From positions 1-45,962 of the forward strand of contig CAYZOC010000003.1 in NCBI GenBank assembly GCA_964480275.1: DNA of 45,962 nucleotides, given 5' to 3'. Numbering within the stretch: the stretch's first letter is position 1; every line of letters begins with the position of its first letter. Below, in pieces: positions 22,713 to 32,484 of this stretch. Source of the DNA: DATESG01 sp964480275 (lineage in GTDB: Bacteria; Bacillota_I; Bacilli_A; RFN20; CAG-826). A program made the translations under genes and the position numbers. The notes beneath the pieces are model-generated. The model was not told where the DNA came from, did not search any database, and saw nothing but the letters and a program-made list of their open reading frames with translations.

Positions 22713-25112
22713 CTATAACTTCTCTAAGTGCCAAACATCATCAATATATTGTTGAATAGTCCGATCACTACTGAAGTAGCCACTTTTAGCAATATTAATC
22801 AAGCACGACTTGGCCCAAGATTTGCGGTCGCGGTAGTAGCTAACAATATCATCACTTTTTTGAATATAGGCACGAAAATCTTCTAATATCATATATTCAT
22901 CGCCACGATGCATTAATTCATCAAAAATAGCGCGGAACCGATCGTGATTTCCATCACTCCAAGTTCCATCAATCAGACTATCGACAATGCGATGAATATC
23001 TTGGTCATCACTATAAATGTCCCAGGGGGAATAGCCCTTAGTCTTAAGTTGTGCTACTTCGTTTTCCCTCAGTCCAAAGATAAATGAATGTTCATCACCA
23101 ACTCGTTCATTGATTTCAACATTAGCGCCATCAAGTGTGCCAAGGGTAAGCGCCCCGTTCATCATAAACTTCATATTACCTGTACCACTAGCTTCTTTAC
23201 CTGCTGTACTAATTTGTTCACTAATATCTGCCGCAGGAATAATAATTTCTGCACTGCTAACACCATAGTTTTCAATAAAGACAACTTTGATAAATTTTGA
23301 TATTTCTTCATCATTATTAACAACATCAGCGACAGCGATAATAAGTTCGATGACTTTTTTTGCAAAGTGATAACTTGGTGCGGCTTTTGCTCCAAAGAAG
23401 AATGTGATTGGATGGATGCGGAATGCGGCATCTTCCTTCATTTTAAAATATAAATACATGATTCTAAACACGTTCATTAGTTGACGCTTATAGGCATGTA
23501 GACGTTTAACTTGAACATCAAAAATTGAATCGACATCAAGATCTAAATTATTATGTTGTTTAACATAGTCAACTAATTGTTGCTTTTTCAGCCGTTTAAT
23601 TTTAAGAAACTCAGCCTGTACTTCTTTATCAGCGGCAAAGGGCATAAATTTTTCTAGTAAATCTGGTTTGATAATCCATTCATCACCAATTTTTTTGCTT
23701 ACGAGGCCACTGAGTTCTTGATTGGCATAAACAAACCACCGTCGATGTGTAATACCATTAGTTTTATTGTTAAATTTCCGTGGGAATAAATCATAGAAAT
23801 CTCTAAATGTTTCACGCTTTAAAATATCGGTATGTAAGGCTGCGACACCATTTACGGAAAAGGCAGTAAACAGAGCAATATTTGTCATATGAATCATGCC
23901 ATCACGTAAAATCGCCATATTCTTTCTTGCGTTTTGATCAAATCCTTGTTCAACAAAGTAGATTTGACTGCGCCGATGAATTTCTTCAATAATCATATAG
24001 ACGCGTGGAACTAGACGTTGTACATAAGTGATTGGCCATTTTTCAAGGGCTTCCACCATAACAGTATGGTTAGTGTATGCCATACTCTTTCGTGCTTGTT
24101 CCCATGCTTCTTCCCAACCAAAATTATAATCGTCCATCAAAATCCGCATTAGTTCAGGGATTGCAAGAATCGGATGCGTATCATTGAGTTGAAAAACAAA
24201 CTTTTCATGAAAATTCTTCAGGGTCTTATATTTTCTAAAATGTCCCCTAGTCGCACTTTGAAGTCCCGCTGAGACAAGGAAATATTGCTGACGTAATCTA
24301 AGAATTTTTCCATGTTCGGTACTATCATCAGGATAAAGACCATGATTGATTTGTTTTAGGGTTGTTAAATATTCTTCAAATGGTTGATCATCAGGAAGGT
24401 TTTCTTCACTTGGTTCAGCACTCCAAAGCCGTAATGTATTGGCAACATTGTTGCGATAACCAATCACACTTAAATCATAAGGTACTGCTTTAACACAAAC
24501 AGGATTAACTGTTTTTACACCATATCCTCCACCCTGTTTAGCGTAAGTTTCAGCGCTGCCATAAAATTTAACTTCGACTGAATGTTTTGGTTTTCTAACT
24601 TCCCAAACATTACCATTAACAAGCCATTGATCAGGAACTTCAATCTGTTTGCTATTGACAATTTTTTGCCGGAAAAAACCATATTCATAGCGAATACAAT
24701 TGCCATGACCTGGATAGCCAAGCGAAGCAATTGAATCAAGGAAACAGGCTGCAAGACGGCCAAGGCCTCCATTACCTAGACCAGCATCACTTTCTTGTTC
24801 TTCTAAATCATGGATATCAATCCCGAGCTCTTTAAGTCCATCTTTCGCTACTTGATAAATACCTAGGTTCATCAAGTTACTTGTGAGTAGACGACCAATT
24901 AAAAATTCCATTGAAAAATAGATTAATTGTCTCTTGTTGTTATGTAGTATATTTTCGCGCGTTGAACGCCAATCATGATTAGCATAATCGCGGACCATTG
25001 TCCCAAGAATATCATATCGTTCAGTGATATGACTTTCTTTGACACCACGACCATATTTTTCACTTAGCCTCCGTTCAAATTCGACGGAAAAGTCTTTTTT
25101 GTTATCAAACAT
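22713..25112 (-). CDS. glgP: glycogen/maltodextrin phosphorylase
   Basis: Removes glucose units from alpha-1,4 glucans as glucose-1-phosphate, using pyridoxal phosphate. At 799 residues it is the normal length for GT35 enzymes. Family blocks are visible: NGGLGRLAACFLDSIASLGYPGHG near residue 110, VFQLNDTHP near 300, the KRLHAYKRQLMN region, and the cofactor-binding EASGTGNMKFMMNGALTLGTLDGANVEI stretch near residue 640, whose lysine holds the cofactor. It lacks the long N-terminal regulatory extension of animal enzymes. It is 11 bases downstream of glgB, so debranched or branched storage glucan turnover is shared. No glgC or glgA is in the window. Confidence 0.97.
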   Translation of the reverse strand: MFDNKKDFSVEFERRLSEKYGRGVKESHITERYDILGTMVRDYANHDWRSTRENILHNNKRQLIYFSMEFLIGRLLTSNLMNLGIYQVAKDGLKELGIDIHDLEEQESDAGLGNGGLGRLAACFLDSIASLGYPGHGNCIRYEYGFFRQKIVNSKQIEVPDQWLVNGNVWEVRKPKHSVEVKFYGSAETYAKQGGGYGVKTVNPVCVKAVPYDLSVIGYRNNVANTLRLWSAEPSEENLPDDQPFEEYLTTLKQINHGLYPDDSTEHGKILRLRQQYFLVSAGLQSATRGHFRKYKTLKNFHEKFVFQLNDTHPILAIPELMRILMDDYNFGWEEAWEQARKSMAYTNHTVMVEALEKWPITYVQRLVPRVYMIIEEIHRRSQIYFVEQGFDQNARKNMAILRDGMIHMTNIALFTAFSVNGVAALHTDILKRETFRDFYDLFPRKFNNKTNGITHRRWFVYANQELSGLVSKKIGDEWIIKPDLLEKFMPFAADKEVQAEFLKIKRLKKQQLVDYVKQHNNLDLDVDSIFDVQVKRLHAYKRQLMNVFRIMYLYFKMKEDAAFRIHPITFFFGAKAAPSYHFAKKVIELIIAVADVVNNDEEISKFIKVVFIENYGVSSAEIIIPAADISEQISTAGKEASGTGNMKFMMNGALTLGTLDGANVEINERVGDEHSFIFGLRENEVAQLKTKGYSPWDIYSDDQDIHRIVDSLIDGTWSDGNHDRFRAIFDELMHRGDEYMILEDFRAYIQKSDDIVSYYRDRKSWAKSCLINIAKSGYFSSDRTIQQYIDDVWHLEKL

Positions 25113-25123
25113 TTTATTATCTC

Positions 25124-27007
25124 CTATTTCTTTTGTTTTAGTTTAAAGATCATTGCCCCAAATGAAGCCATTTTTATTGTTAGTGAATATGGACGATTTT
25201 CTGGTCCTTGATAGTTGTTTGACTTAAGGGGTAAACCATTGTATTGGTTCCATCCGCCATAAACATCTTTATCACTATTAAATATTTCTTCATAGACACC
25301 AGGGACATTTAGTCCAATATCATACTCATCGTAATAGTTCGAAGTCATGTTGAAGACAAACACAAGATGGGAGTCTTCAAATTGACGTTCAAAAGCAAAC
25401 ACTGATTGCTGAGCATTATCAACCATCAACCAGCGGAAATTGCTCGGGTTATGTTCTTGCATATACATCGCCTTTTCTGAGCGATAAATTAGGTTTAAGT
25501 CACGAACTAAACGTGAGATTGAATCATGTTTCGGGAATGTTTTTAGCATCCAAGGTAAAGATTTTTGTTCATTCCATTCATCAAAACTCGCCATTTCATT
25601 ACCCATAAAATTGAGTTTTTTACCGGGATGGCCAAATTGATATGATAAAAGATTTCGTAAATTTGCAAACTTAATATCATAGTTTCCCCACATTTTATTA
25701 ATAATTGTTCCTTTGCCATGAACAACTTCATCGTGGGAGAGTGGAAGCATGAAATTATCACTATAAAAATAGTGCATACTAAAAGTTAATTGATTGTGAT
25801 CATATTTTTTATAAATCGGGTCTTTGCTGTAATACTTAAGGGTATCATTCATCCACCCCAAGTCCCATTTATAGTCAAAGCCTAATCCACCAAATTCAAG
25901 GGGCCGAGTTACACCTGAGTAATCACTACTATCTTCGGCAATCATGATAACACTTGGGTGTTGATAGTGAATTTTGCCATTGAGACGTTTAATAAACTCA
26001 ATTCCGCCTGTATTTTCACCGCGCTCCTTGTTTCCGTCCCAAAAAATGACGTTACTAACAGCATCAATTCTAATTCCATCAAAATGGAAATATTCGACAA
26101 AGAAGTTAACTGCTGACATAAGAAAACTACGAACAGGATCCTTGCCTAAATCAAATTGTGGTGAACCCCATTGGCTATAGGTGTTAGTTGGATCACTATA
26201 TTCATACATGTGGGAACCATCAAATTCGAGTAAACCATGAGCGTCTACCGCGAAGTGAACAATAACAAAGTCGAGAATAACGCCAATGCCCGCCTGATGC
26301 ATCCGATCAACAAAACTCATCAATTGAAAGGGATTGCCATAGCGGCTGTCGACACTGAAAAAGCCAGTAGCTTGATAGCCCCAACTACCATCAAAGGGAT
26401 ATTGGGTGATTGGCATAATTTCAACATGCGTAAAACCATGTTCTTTAACATAAGGAATTAAATAGTCGGCGACTTCTTCATAAGAAATGTCACGACCATC
26501 AACTTTTCCTTTCCAAGAACCAAGGTGAAGTTCATAAATACTCATTGGTTCATCAAAACAACGTGTTCTTTTTTCCATGTAGTCTTTGTCATGGAAGACA
26601 AAATTTTCAATAGCAAAAGTCCTAGAGCAAGTGCCAGGCGGTCTTTCACTAAAAAACGCATATGGGTCTGCCTTATCAACATAAACTCCATGCGCGTTGC
26701 GGAAATGATACTTATAAGATTGATAGTCAACCAAGTCAGGCACAAAAACTTCAAAAATGCCGCGATCATCGATTTTACTCATTTGATTGACACCAGGTTG
26801 CCACCCATTCCATTCACCAATTACAGACACATCGCTTGCAAGTGGTGCATATAGACGGAAGATGAAACCCTTTGTTGTTTTCGGATTCTTGGGTTTGCGT
26901 CCTTTTGCTGAGGCAGGACGTGGTATTTCTTTTTCTGCGAGATGAGCACCAAAGTATTTATAGGCATCTATGCTTTGTCCCATCAAGAATTCATCATAAA
27001 AATTCAT
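25124..27007 (-). CDS. glgB: 1,4-alpha-glucan branching enzyme
   Basis: GH13 enzyme that makes alpha-1,6 branches in glycogen. The 627-residue protein has an N-terminal CBM48 module (FRLYAPLASDVSVIGEWNGW, about residues 50-70), then the TIM barrel with GIRIDAV holding the nucleophile, IAEDSSDYSGVT holding the acid/base glutamate, and LSHDEVVHGK with the third carboxylate. A C-terminal beta domain follows. The region at GVILDFVIVHF replaces the more usual DWVPAHF wording, with the histidine kept. The start follows GGAGGAG. It is first in the unit leading to glgP, dUTPase and M42. Confidence 0.96.
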   Translation of the reverse strand: MNFYDEFLMGQSIDAYKYFGAHLAEKEIPRPASAKGRKPKNPKTTKGFIFRLYAPLASDVSVIGEWNGWQPGVNQMSKIDDRGIFEVFVPDLVDYQSYKYHFRNAHGVYVDKADPYAFFSERPPGTCSRTFAIENFVFHDKDYMEKRTRCFDEPMSIYELHLGSWKGKVDGRDISYEEVADYLIPYVKEHGFTHVEIMPITQYPFDGSWGYQATGFFSVDSRYGNPFQLMSFVDRMHQAGIGVILDFVIVHFAVDAHGLLEFDGSHMYEYSDPTNTYSQWGSPQFDLGKDPVRSFLMSAVNFFVEYFHFDGIRIDAVSNVIFWDGNKERGENTGGIEFIKRLNGKIHYQHPSVIMIAEDSSDYSGVTRPLEFGGLGFDYKWDLGWMNDTLKYYSKDPIYKKYDHNQLTFSMHYFYSDNFMLPLSHDEVVHGKGTIINKMWGNYDIKFANLRNLLSYQFGHPGKKLNFMGNEMASFDEWNEQKSLPWMLKTFPKHDSISRLVRDLNLIYRSEKAMYMQEHNPSNFRWLMVDNAQQSVFAFERQFEDSHLVFVFNMTSNYYDEYDIGLNVPGVYEEIFNSDKDVYGGWNQYNGLPLKSNNYQGPENRPYSLTIKMASFGAMIFKLKQKK

Positions 27008-27027
27008 AGCTCTCCTCCACTAGGTTT

Positions 27028-27056
27028 ATTATACGGATTTTTGTCCTACTTTAAAA
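27028..27056 (-). promoter_or_regulatory. probable promoter of glgB unit
   Basis: Minus strand -10 TATAAT (27033-27028) with a weak -35 of the TTTTAA/TTTAAA type 16-17 bases upstream. It sits about 20 bases before the glgB start and within the divergent gap to ackA. Confidence 0.5.
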
Positions 27057-27127
27057 CATTAATATATTAAAAAGAAATGTTTTATGTAATAATTAATTTG
27101 CAATTATCAAACAAGGAGTACTATATC

Positions 27128-28318
27128 ATGAGTAAAAAAATCATGGCCGTTAACGCTGGAAGTTCATCGGTCAAATTTAAAATGTTTCTAATGCCTGAGG
27201 AAAAAGTTATTTGTAGTGGAATTGCCGACCGTGTTGGCTGGGAAGATGCAATGTTTAAAATAAAATTTAATGGCACTGAAAAAAAAGTAACTCTACCCAT
27301 TCTCAACCATGAAATCGCAGTTAAGTTGATTCTTGACAGTTTGATTGAAGAAAAAATCGTTGCCTCATATGAAGAGATTGAAGTAGTTGGTCACCGCGTT
27401 GTTCAAGGTGGCAAATTTTATAACGATTCCGTCATTTTTGATCAAAATGTAGCTGATAAAGTCGCCTCTTTAATTCCACTAGCGCCTCTCCACAATAAAC
27501 CACATTTAATGGGATATGAAACTTTTAAAAATCTTCTCCCTAACGCTAAAAACGTCGCTGTTTTTGATACCGCCTTTCATCAAACAATGGCTGCTCAAGA
27601 CTATATGTTTCCAATTCCTTATGAATTTTATGAAAAATATGACATTCGCCGTTATGGTGCCCATGGTACTAGTCATAAATATATGACAATCGAAGGCGAA
27701 AAACTCATTGCTGACACCAAAGAAAAGCGAATTGTCACCTGCCATATCGGTAGTGGTGCTTCAATCAGTGCAGTTAAAAATGGTAAGTGTGTTGCAACAT
27801 CAATGGGTCTAACTCCGCTTGGCGGAATCATGATGGGAACAAGAACCGGTGACATTGATCCAAGTGTAATGTGGTATGCCTGTAAAATGGAAAACAAAGA
27901 CATTTTTGAAATGTATGATATTTTTAACAAGAAATCAGGAATGCTCGGAGTTTCAGGTTTTTCTAATGATAGTCGTGACATCGATGAGGCAATTCTTGAA
28001 GGCAATCCCCGGGCCATTTTAACTGATCAATTATTTGTTCGCCGGACAGTTGACTTTGTTGCCCAGTATATCGCCCGGCTTGGTGGTGCTGATCTAATCG
28101 TATTTTCCGCAGGAATTGGTGAGAACTCATCAAAATTCAGACGCAAAGTTATTAATGAATTAAGTGGTGCTTTTGGACTTGAACTTGACGAAGACGCTAA
28201 TAGCAAGCGTGGTTCAATCCAAGTAATATCAACCGCTAAGAGTAAAATCAAGATTGCCGTCATTCCCACTGATGAAGAACTGATGATTGCCCGCGATTGT
28301 TACCGCCTCTCAAATTAA
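27128..28318 (+). CDS. ackA: acetate kinase
   Basis: Converts acetyl phosphate and ADP to acetate and ATP, the last step of acetate fermentation. The 396-residue protein of the ASKHA fold starts MSKKIMAVNAGSSSVKF (first phosphate block). It has VVGHRVVQGG, AVFDTAFHQTM with the catalytic aspartate, RRYGAHGTSHKY, HIGSGASI, and SAGIGENSSKFR. The ATG at 27128 is preferred over an upstream ATG because AAGGAG lies nine bases before it and the normal N terminus begins there. It is monocistronic, with a terminator at 28329-28356. No phosphotransacetylase gene is adjacent. Confidence 0.97.
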   Translation: MSKKIMAVNAGSSSVKFKMFLMPEEKVICSGIADRVGWEDAMFKIKFNGTEKKVTLPILNHEIAVKLILDSLIEEKIVASYEEIEVVGHRVVQGGKFYNDSVIFDQNVADKVASLIPLAPLHNKPHLMGYETFKNLLPNAKNVAVFDTAFHQTMAAQDYMFPIPYEFYEKYDIRRYGAHGTSHKYMTIEGEKLIADTKEKRIVTCHIGSGASISAVKNGKCVATSMGLTPLGGIMMGTRTGDIDPSVMWYACKMENKDIFEMYDIFNKKSGMLGVSGFSNDSRDIDEAILEGNPRAILTDQLFVRRTVDFVAQYIARLGGADLIVFSAGIGENSSKFRRKVINELSGAFGLELDEDANSKRGSIQVISTAKSKIKIAVIPTDEELMIARDCYRLSN

Positions 28319-28328
28319 ATATATTTAC

Positions 28329-28356
28329 AAAATGCTTGTTAATCGCAAGCATTTTT
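28329..28356 (+). terminator. terminator of ackA
   Basis: AAATGCTTG (28330-28338) pairs with CAAGCATTT (28346-28354) around TTAATCG, followed by T-rich sequence. It lies 11 bases past the ackA stop. Confidence 0.85.
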
Positions 28357-28383
28357 ATTATCCTATAATGCTTGGAGGAATAT

Positions 28384-29385
28384 ATGAAAGAATTTAGCCC
28401 ATCACTTAACCGTAGAGCCAAGGAGTATTATCCGTTTGCGCTCAAATTAGTCGAAAAAATTAAGGAACATGATCGTATTGCGGTCTTTGCTCATAAAACA
28501 CCAGATCCAGACGCACTCGGTAGTGAGTATGGAATGTATTACTGGTTGAAAGATAATTTTCCCAACAAAGAAATAAAAGTTTTTGGTGAAGATCATCAGT
28601 TTTATTCGCCAACACTTTATCCTCTTCTTGACAAGGAAGATGATAGCTGGTTTGCAAAACCTTTCTTTGCCATCATTGTTGACCTTGGAAATATGGGGCG
28701 CTGTAGTGAACCACGGGCAAGTAAAGCTACATATACTGCTAAAATTGACCATCATCCTAATGTCGAACCTTATGGAGACATTATGCTAGTTGATAACAAT
28801 GCTGTCGCCGTAAGTGAAATGCTTGCAGTGATGTTTTTAAGTCTCAGCGATGAATATATTCTAAGTAAAGAAACCGGCAAAATGCTCTTCTCAGGTATTG
28901 TTGGTGACAGTGGCCGCTTTAAATATGCGACAACAAGCGCAACTACTTTTGCTGCTGTCGAACAAATTCTTGAACTAGGTGTTGATATGAATGAAGACGT
29001 CTACTCAAAGCTTTACACTGGTGATTTAGAAGACCTTTATACCAAACGGTATATTCTTGATCAATTTAAAGTCACTGATAATGGTTTTGCTTATTATGTA
29101 CTAGATGCCGAAGCACAAAAAACAATCAATATTACCCCAGAACGTGGTAAAGAAAACGTCAATATTTTTTCAGGAATTCAGGGCATTCAAGCCTGGGCCG
29201 CAATCACCGAAGATATTGAAGAAAAAAGATGGCGTGTCTCTCTTCGGAGCGCTGGAAAACCAATCAATGAACTAGCGGCTAAATATCGCGGAGGTGGGCA
29301 CCCACAAGCAAGCGGTGCTTCCTTACTAACACGTGATGAAATCGAAGTATTTGTCGCCGAAGTAAACGAATATCTTAAAGACTAA
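28384..29385 (+). CDS. NrnA-like DHH family phosphoesterase
   Basis: Predicted bifunctional nanoRNase and 3'-phosphoadenosine 5'-phosphate phosphatase of the NrnA type, which degrades two- to five-base RNA fragments. The 333-residue protein has the DHH domain motifs HKTPDPDALGSEYGM near residue 37, IVDLGNMGRC, the DHH block AKIDHHPNVEPYG near 120, and GDSGRFKYATTS near 175. The DHHA1 domain ends with the RGGGHPQASGAS block that binds substrate. The start at 28384 has GGAGGA just upstream. It is flanked by terminators on both sides, so it is a single-gene unit. Activity on c-di-AMP cannot be excluded. Confidence 0.9.
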   Translation: MKEFSPSLNRRAKEYYPFALKLVEKIKEHDRIAVFAHKTPDPDALGSEYGMYYWLKDNFPNKEIKVFGEDHQFYSPTLYPLLDKEDDSWFAKPFFAIIVDLGNMGRCSEPRASKATYTAKIDHHPNVEPYGDIMLVDNNAVAVSEMLAVMFLSLSDEYILSKETGKMLFSGIVGDSGRFKYATTSATTFAAVEQILELGVDMNEDVYSKLYTGDLEDLYTKRYILDQFKVTDNGFAYYVLDAEAQKTINITPERGKENVNIFSGIQGIQAWAAITEDIEEKRWRVSLRSAGKPINELAAKYRGGGHPQASGASLLTRDEIEVFVAEVNEYLKD

Positions 29386-29389
29386 GCCC

Positions 29390-29415
29390 AAAGCAATCAA
29401 ATGATTGCTTTTTTT
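29390..29415 (+). terminator. terminator of the NrnA-like gene
   Basis: AAAGCAATCA and TGATTGCTTT form a tight inverted repeat followed by a T run. The stem closes with a small loop of about four bases. Confidence 0.85.
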
Positions 29416-29469
29416 ATGCCTTCTTAGTTTATAAGAAATGATTAATATGCTATATTTGTTAATAGAATT

Positions 29470-32400
29470 ATGAAAGATTTTACCTATTTACATAGCTACA
29501 GTGCTTACTCGATTTTAAAGTCAGGAATGAGTGTTAATGACTATGTTTTAGCACTAGAAAAAATTGGTGTCAAAAAAGCCGGACTTAGTGACCTTAGTTT
29601 CTTTTATGGTCAGCCTCATTTTTTTAAATTAGCGCGTAAACATAATATTACCCCACTTCTAGGAATCGACATCATCTATGAAGATTTAATTTTGACTTTT
29701 TATCCAAAAAACGAAGAAGGATACAAGGCATTAATTGCGATTTCCAAGCAAGCACTTGAAAATAATCTCGTTGATCAAACGATTAAAACCAATCGGGAAA
29801 ATTTAATTTTAATCATTGGAAACAACCAGGTTTTCACCAATGAACGATTCACAAATGAAGCCAATGGACCCCGCAATATTTTTAAACGGTTTGCCCTTCT
29901 TGTTGACGACTTTTTTATTGGATTAGAGCTTGATGAGAACAACAAAAAAATAAAAGATTTAACAAGAGATTTTGCCAGAAAATATGACTACAAATTAGTC
30001 GCCTTCCCCCATGTAAAATATGTAAATAGTGATGACGCTATTAGTCAAGAGTTAGCGAAGGCAATCGCTTCATCTAATGAACTTGGTACGACCAAGACAA
30101 TGCGGGGAACTAATCATCTCTACACGCTTGAACAGCTTGAGGAGCTATATACTAAAGAAGAGTGTGAAAACACTATAAAACTAGCCCAATTAATTGATTT
30201 TGAACTTGATAAAAAACGGGGAATTCTCCTTAAATTTCCTCTAGTTGATACTAGTAGTAAACAATTTATAAAACAAGAATGTGATAAGCGACTCAGTACT
30301 CTCAATCTCGACACGAACAAATATCGTGATCGACTAGCTTACGAATTAAAAGTAATTGATGATATGGGTTATAATGACTACTTTTTAATTGTTAGTGATT
30401 TTGTTAAATTTGCCAAAAATAATCAAATTCTTGTCGGGCCTGGCCGGGGTAGTGCGGCCGGTTCCCTTGTGGCCTTTCTTTTGGATATAACGACAATTGA
30501 TCCATTAAAATATGATTTACTATTTGAACGCTTTCTCAATCCCGCTCGTCAAACAATGCCCGATATTGATATTGATTTTATGGATGTCCGTCGTGATGAA
30601 GTCGTCCACTACTTAAAAAGAAAATATGGCGAAAATAATATTTGTAATATAGTCACATTTCAGACCAACGCTGCTCGCCAGTCTATCCGCGATATTGGTC
30701 GAATATATAACATTGACTTAAAGCACATTAACCTTCTGACTAAATCACTGGGGACAACACTTTTAAATCTACGTGATAGTTATCGGAAAATTAAGAGTTT
30801 TAAAACCTTAGTTGATAGCGATCCCTTCTATTTAGAGATTATTGCTCTTGCCGCTAAAATTGAGGGATTTCCACGGCAAACAGGCATGCATGCCGCGGGA
30901 CTAATACTTAACAATGAACCTCTTATAAATTCTTTACCGATATTCACTAATAATGGGATCAATATGAGCCAATATGAAATGGAATATTTAGAAGCTCAAG
31001 GATTTCTAAAAATGGATTTATTAGGCCTAACAAATTTAACGACAATTGCCAATACACTAAATCTCATCGAAATCTACCAAGGAATCAAAATCAATTATGA
31101 AGATATTCCTTTTGATGACCCTCAGGTTTTCGCGACAATTGCTAGTGAAAAAACGATGGGTATTTTTCAGCTTGAAAGTGGAGGAATGTTACGCGCTATC
31201 CGGCAAATTCAGCCCACTGAATTCAATGATATTGTCGCTGTGCTGGCCCTATTCCGGCCTGGACCGATGGAAAACATTCCACTTTATGCACAACGAAAGC
31301 TTAATGATAGTAGTGTCAAATATCTAAATGAAGAATTTAAAAAAATACTCGCGCCGACTTATGGCATCATTGTCTATCAAGAACAAATCATGCAAATTGT
31401 CCGTGTTATGGCAGGGTTTTCTTATGCTGAAGCAGATTTGTTTCGCCGCGCCATTAGTAAGAAGGATGAAAAACAACTTGAGCGCTTAAAAAAAGATTTT
31501 ATATCAGGTTCTCTTGCGCAGGGTTATAGCCTTGATGATGCAAATAAAACATTTGCCGATATTCATAAATTTGCCGACTATGGCTTTAATAAATCGCACA
31601 GTGTCGCCTATGCAAAACTCGCCTGCCAAATGGCATATTTGAAAACATATTACCCCCTTGAATTTTACGCCGCAATTCTTGATAAAACGACAAATAGTGA
31701 CACTAAGTTCCCGCAAATTGTCTCAGAAATGAAGCAAATAGGTTTAAAACTACTTCTTCCTTGTGTTAATGAATCAAGCCAAAGTTTTGTGCCAAAAGGG
31801 AAAATGCTTAGACTTCCGCTATCAATTATCAAAGGGATAAGTAATGACAAGGCCCAAAGGCTATTAAACGAACGAGAAAAAAATGGGAAGTATTTAAGTC
31901 TAGCTAACTTTTTAACTAGGATGAATTTTGTTGATTTAAGTAAAAACGATCTCCGACTATTATGTGAGGCCGGAGCGCTCGATGCTTTCAAACACACACG
32001 TAATACTTGTTTGGCCCAGATTGATAATCTTGATCTTTATAAAAATTATGGGCTTGGTGATGAACAAAACTATTTAGCACCAATTGAAATCGAAGTAATT
32101 GCTGATGATCAAAAATACCGCATTGCTCGTGAAGTTGAATTAATTGGACTAGCGCTTAGTGATAATCCACTAAAATATATCGACGAAGTAATGAAAAAAC
32201 AAGGTTTTAGTAAGATTATTAATCTTAATCAAAATCATCCAAAAATATATGGTTACATTAAAGCCGTTAAAACGATTAAAACAAAAAAAGGTGATCAAAT
32301 GGCATTTTTAACGCTTAGTGACTATGAAAATGAAATTGATGTGACACTTTTCCCTAATATTTATGCGCGCTATTTTAACCAACTAGATACTAATCGAATT

Positions 32401-32484
32401 ATTGCTATCACTGGTCTTTATCAAGTCCGTGAACAAAAACCCCAAATTGTCGCTAATGAAATTGTTATACTTGAGGAGAACTAA
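29470..32484 (+). CDS. dnaE: DNA polymerase III alpha subunit (DnaE type)
   Basis: Replicative C-family polymerase of the DnaE type, which in Firmicutes extends primers for PolC. At 1004 residues it is somewhat short for DnaE. The N-terminal PHP domain is degenerate: LHSYSAYSIL replaces the metal-binding HxH motif. The polymerase core shows GPGRGSAAGSLVAF near residue 325 and PDIDIDFMD near 365 with catalytic aspartates, then FNKSHSVAYAKLACQMAYLK. The C terminus carries helix-hairpin-helix and OB-fold regions (GYIKAVKTIKTKKGDQMAFLTLSDY). No Shine-Dalgarno is seen, and a -10-like TATATT is only about 13 bases before the ATG. It is first in a unit with polA and mutM-coaE. Confidence 0.95.
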   Translation: MKDFTYLHSYSAYSILKSGMSVNDYVLALEKIGVKKAGLSDLSFFYGQPHFFKLARKHNITPLLGIDIIYEDLILTFYPKNEEGYKALIAISKQALENNLVDQTIKTNRENLILIIGNNQVFTNERFTNEANGPRNIFKRFALLVDDFFIGLELDENNKKIKDLTRDFARKYDYKLVAFPHVKYVNSDDAISQELAKAIASSNELGTTKTMRGTNHLYTLEQLEELYTKEECENTIKLAQLIDFELDKKRGILLKFPLVDTSSKQFIKQECDKRLSTLNLDTNKYRDRLAYELKVIDDMGYNDYFLIVSDFVKFAKNNQILVGPGRGSAAGSLVAFLLDITTIDPLKYDLLFERFLNPARQTMPDIDIDFMDVRRDEVVHYLKRKYGENNICNIVTFQTNAARQSIRDIGRIYNIDLKHINLLTKSLGTTLLNLRDSYRKIKSFKTLVDSDPFYLEIIALAAKIEGFPRQTGMHAAGLILNNEPLINSLPIFTNNGINMSQYEMEYLEAQGFLKMDLLGLTNLTTIANTLNLIEIYQGIKINYEDIPFDDPQVFATIASEKTMGIFQLESGGMLRAIRQIQPTEFNDIVAVLALFRPGPMENIPLYAQRKLNDSSVKYLNEEFKKILAPTYGIIVYQEQIMQIVRVMAGFSYAEADLFRRAISKKDEKQLERLKKDFISGSLAQGYSLDDANKTFADIHKFADYGFNKSHSVAYAKLACQMAYLKTYYPLEFYAAILDKTTNSDTKFPQIVSEMKQIGLKLLLPCVNESSQSFVPKGKMLRLPLSIIKGISNDKAQRLLNEREKNGKYLSLANFLTRMNFVDLSKNDLRLLCEAGALDAFKHTRNTCLAQIDNLDLYKNYGLGDEQNYLAPIEIEVIADDQKYRIAREVELIGLALSDNPLKYIDEVMKKQGFSKIINLNQNHPKIYGYIKAVKTIKTKKGDQMAFLTLSDYENEIDVTLFPNIYARYFNQLDTNRIIAITGLYQVREQKPQIVANEIVILEEN

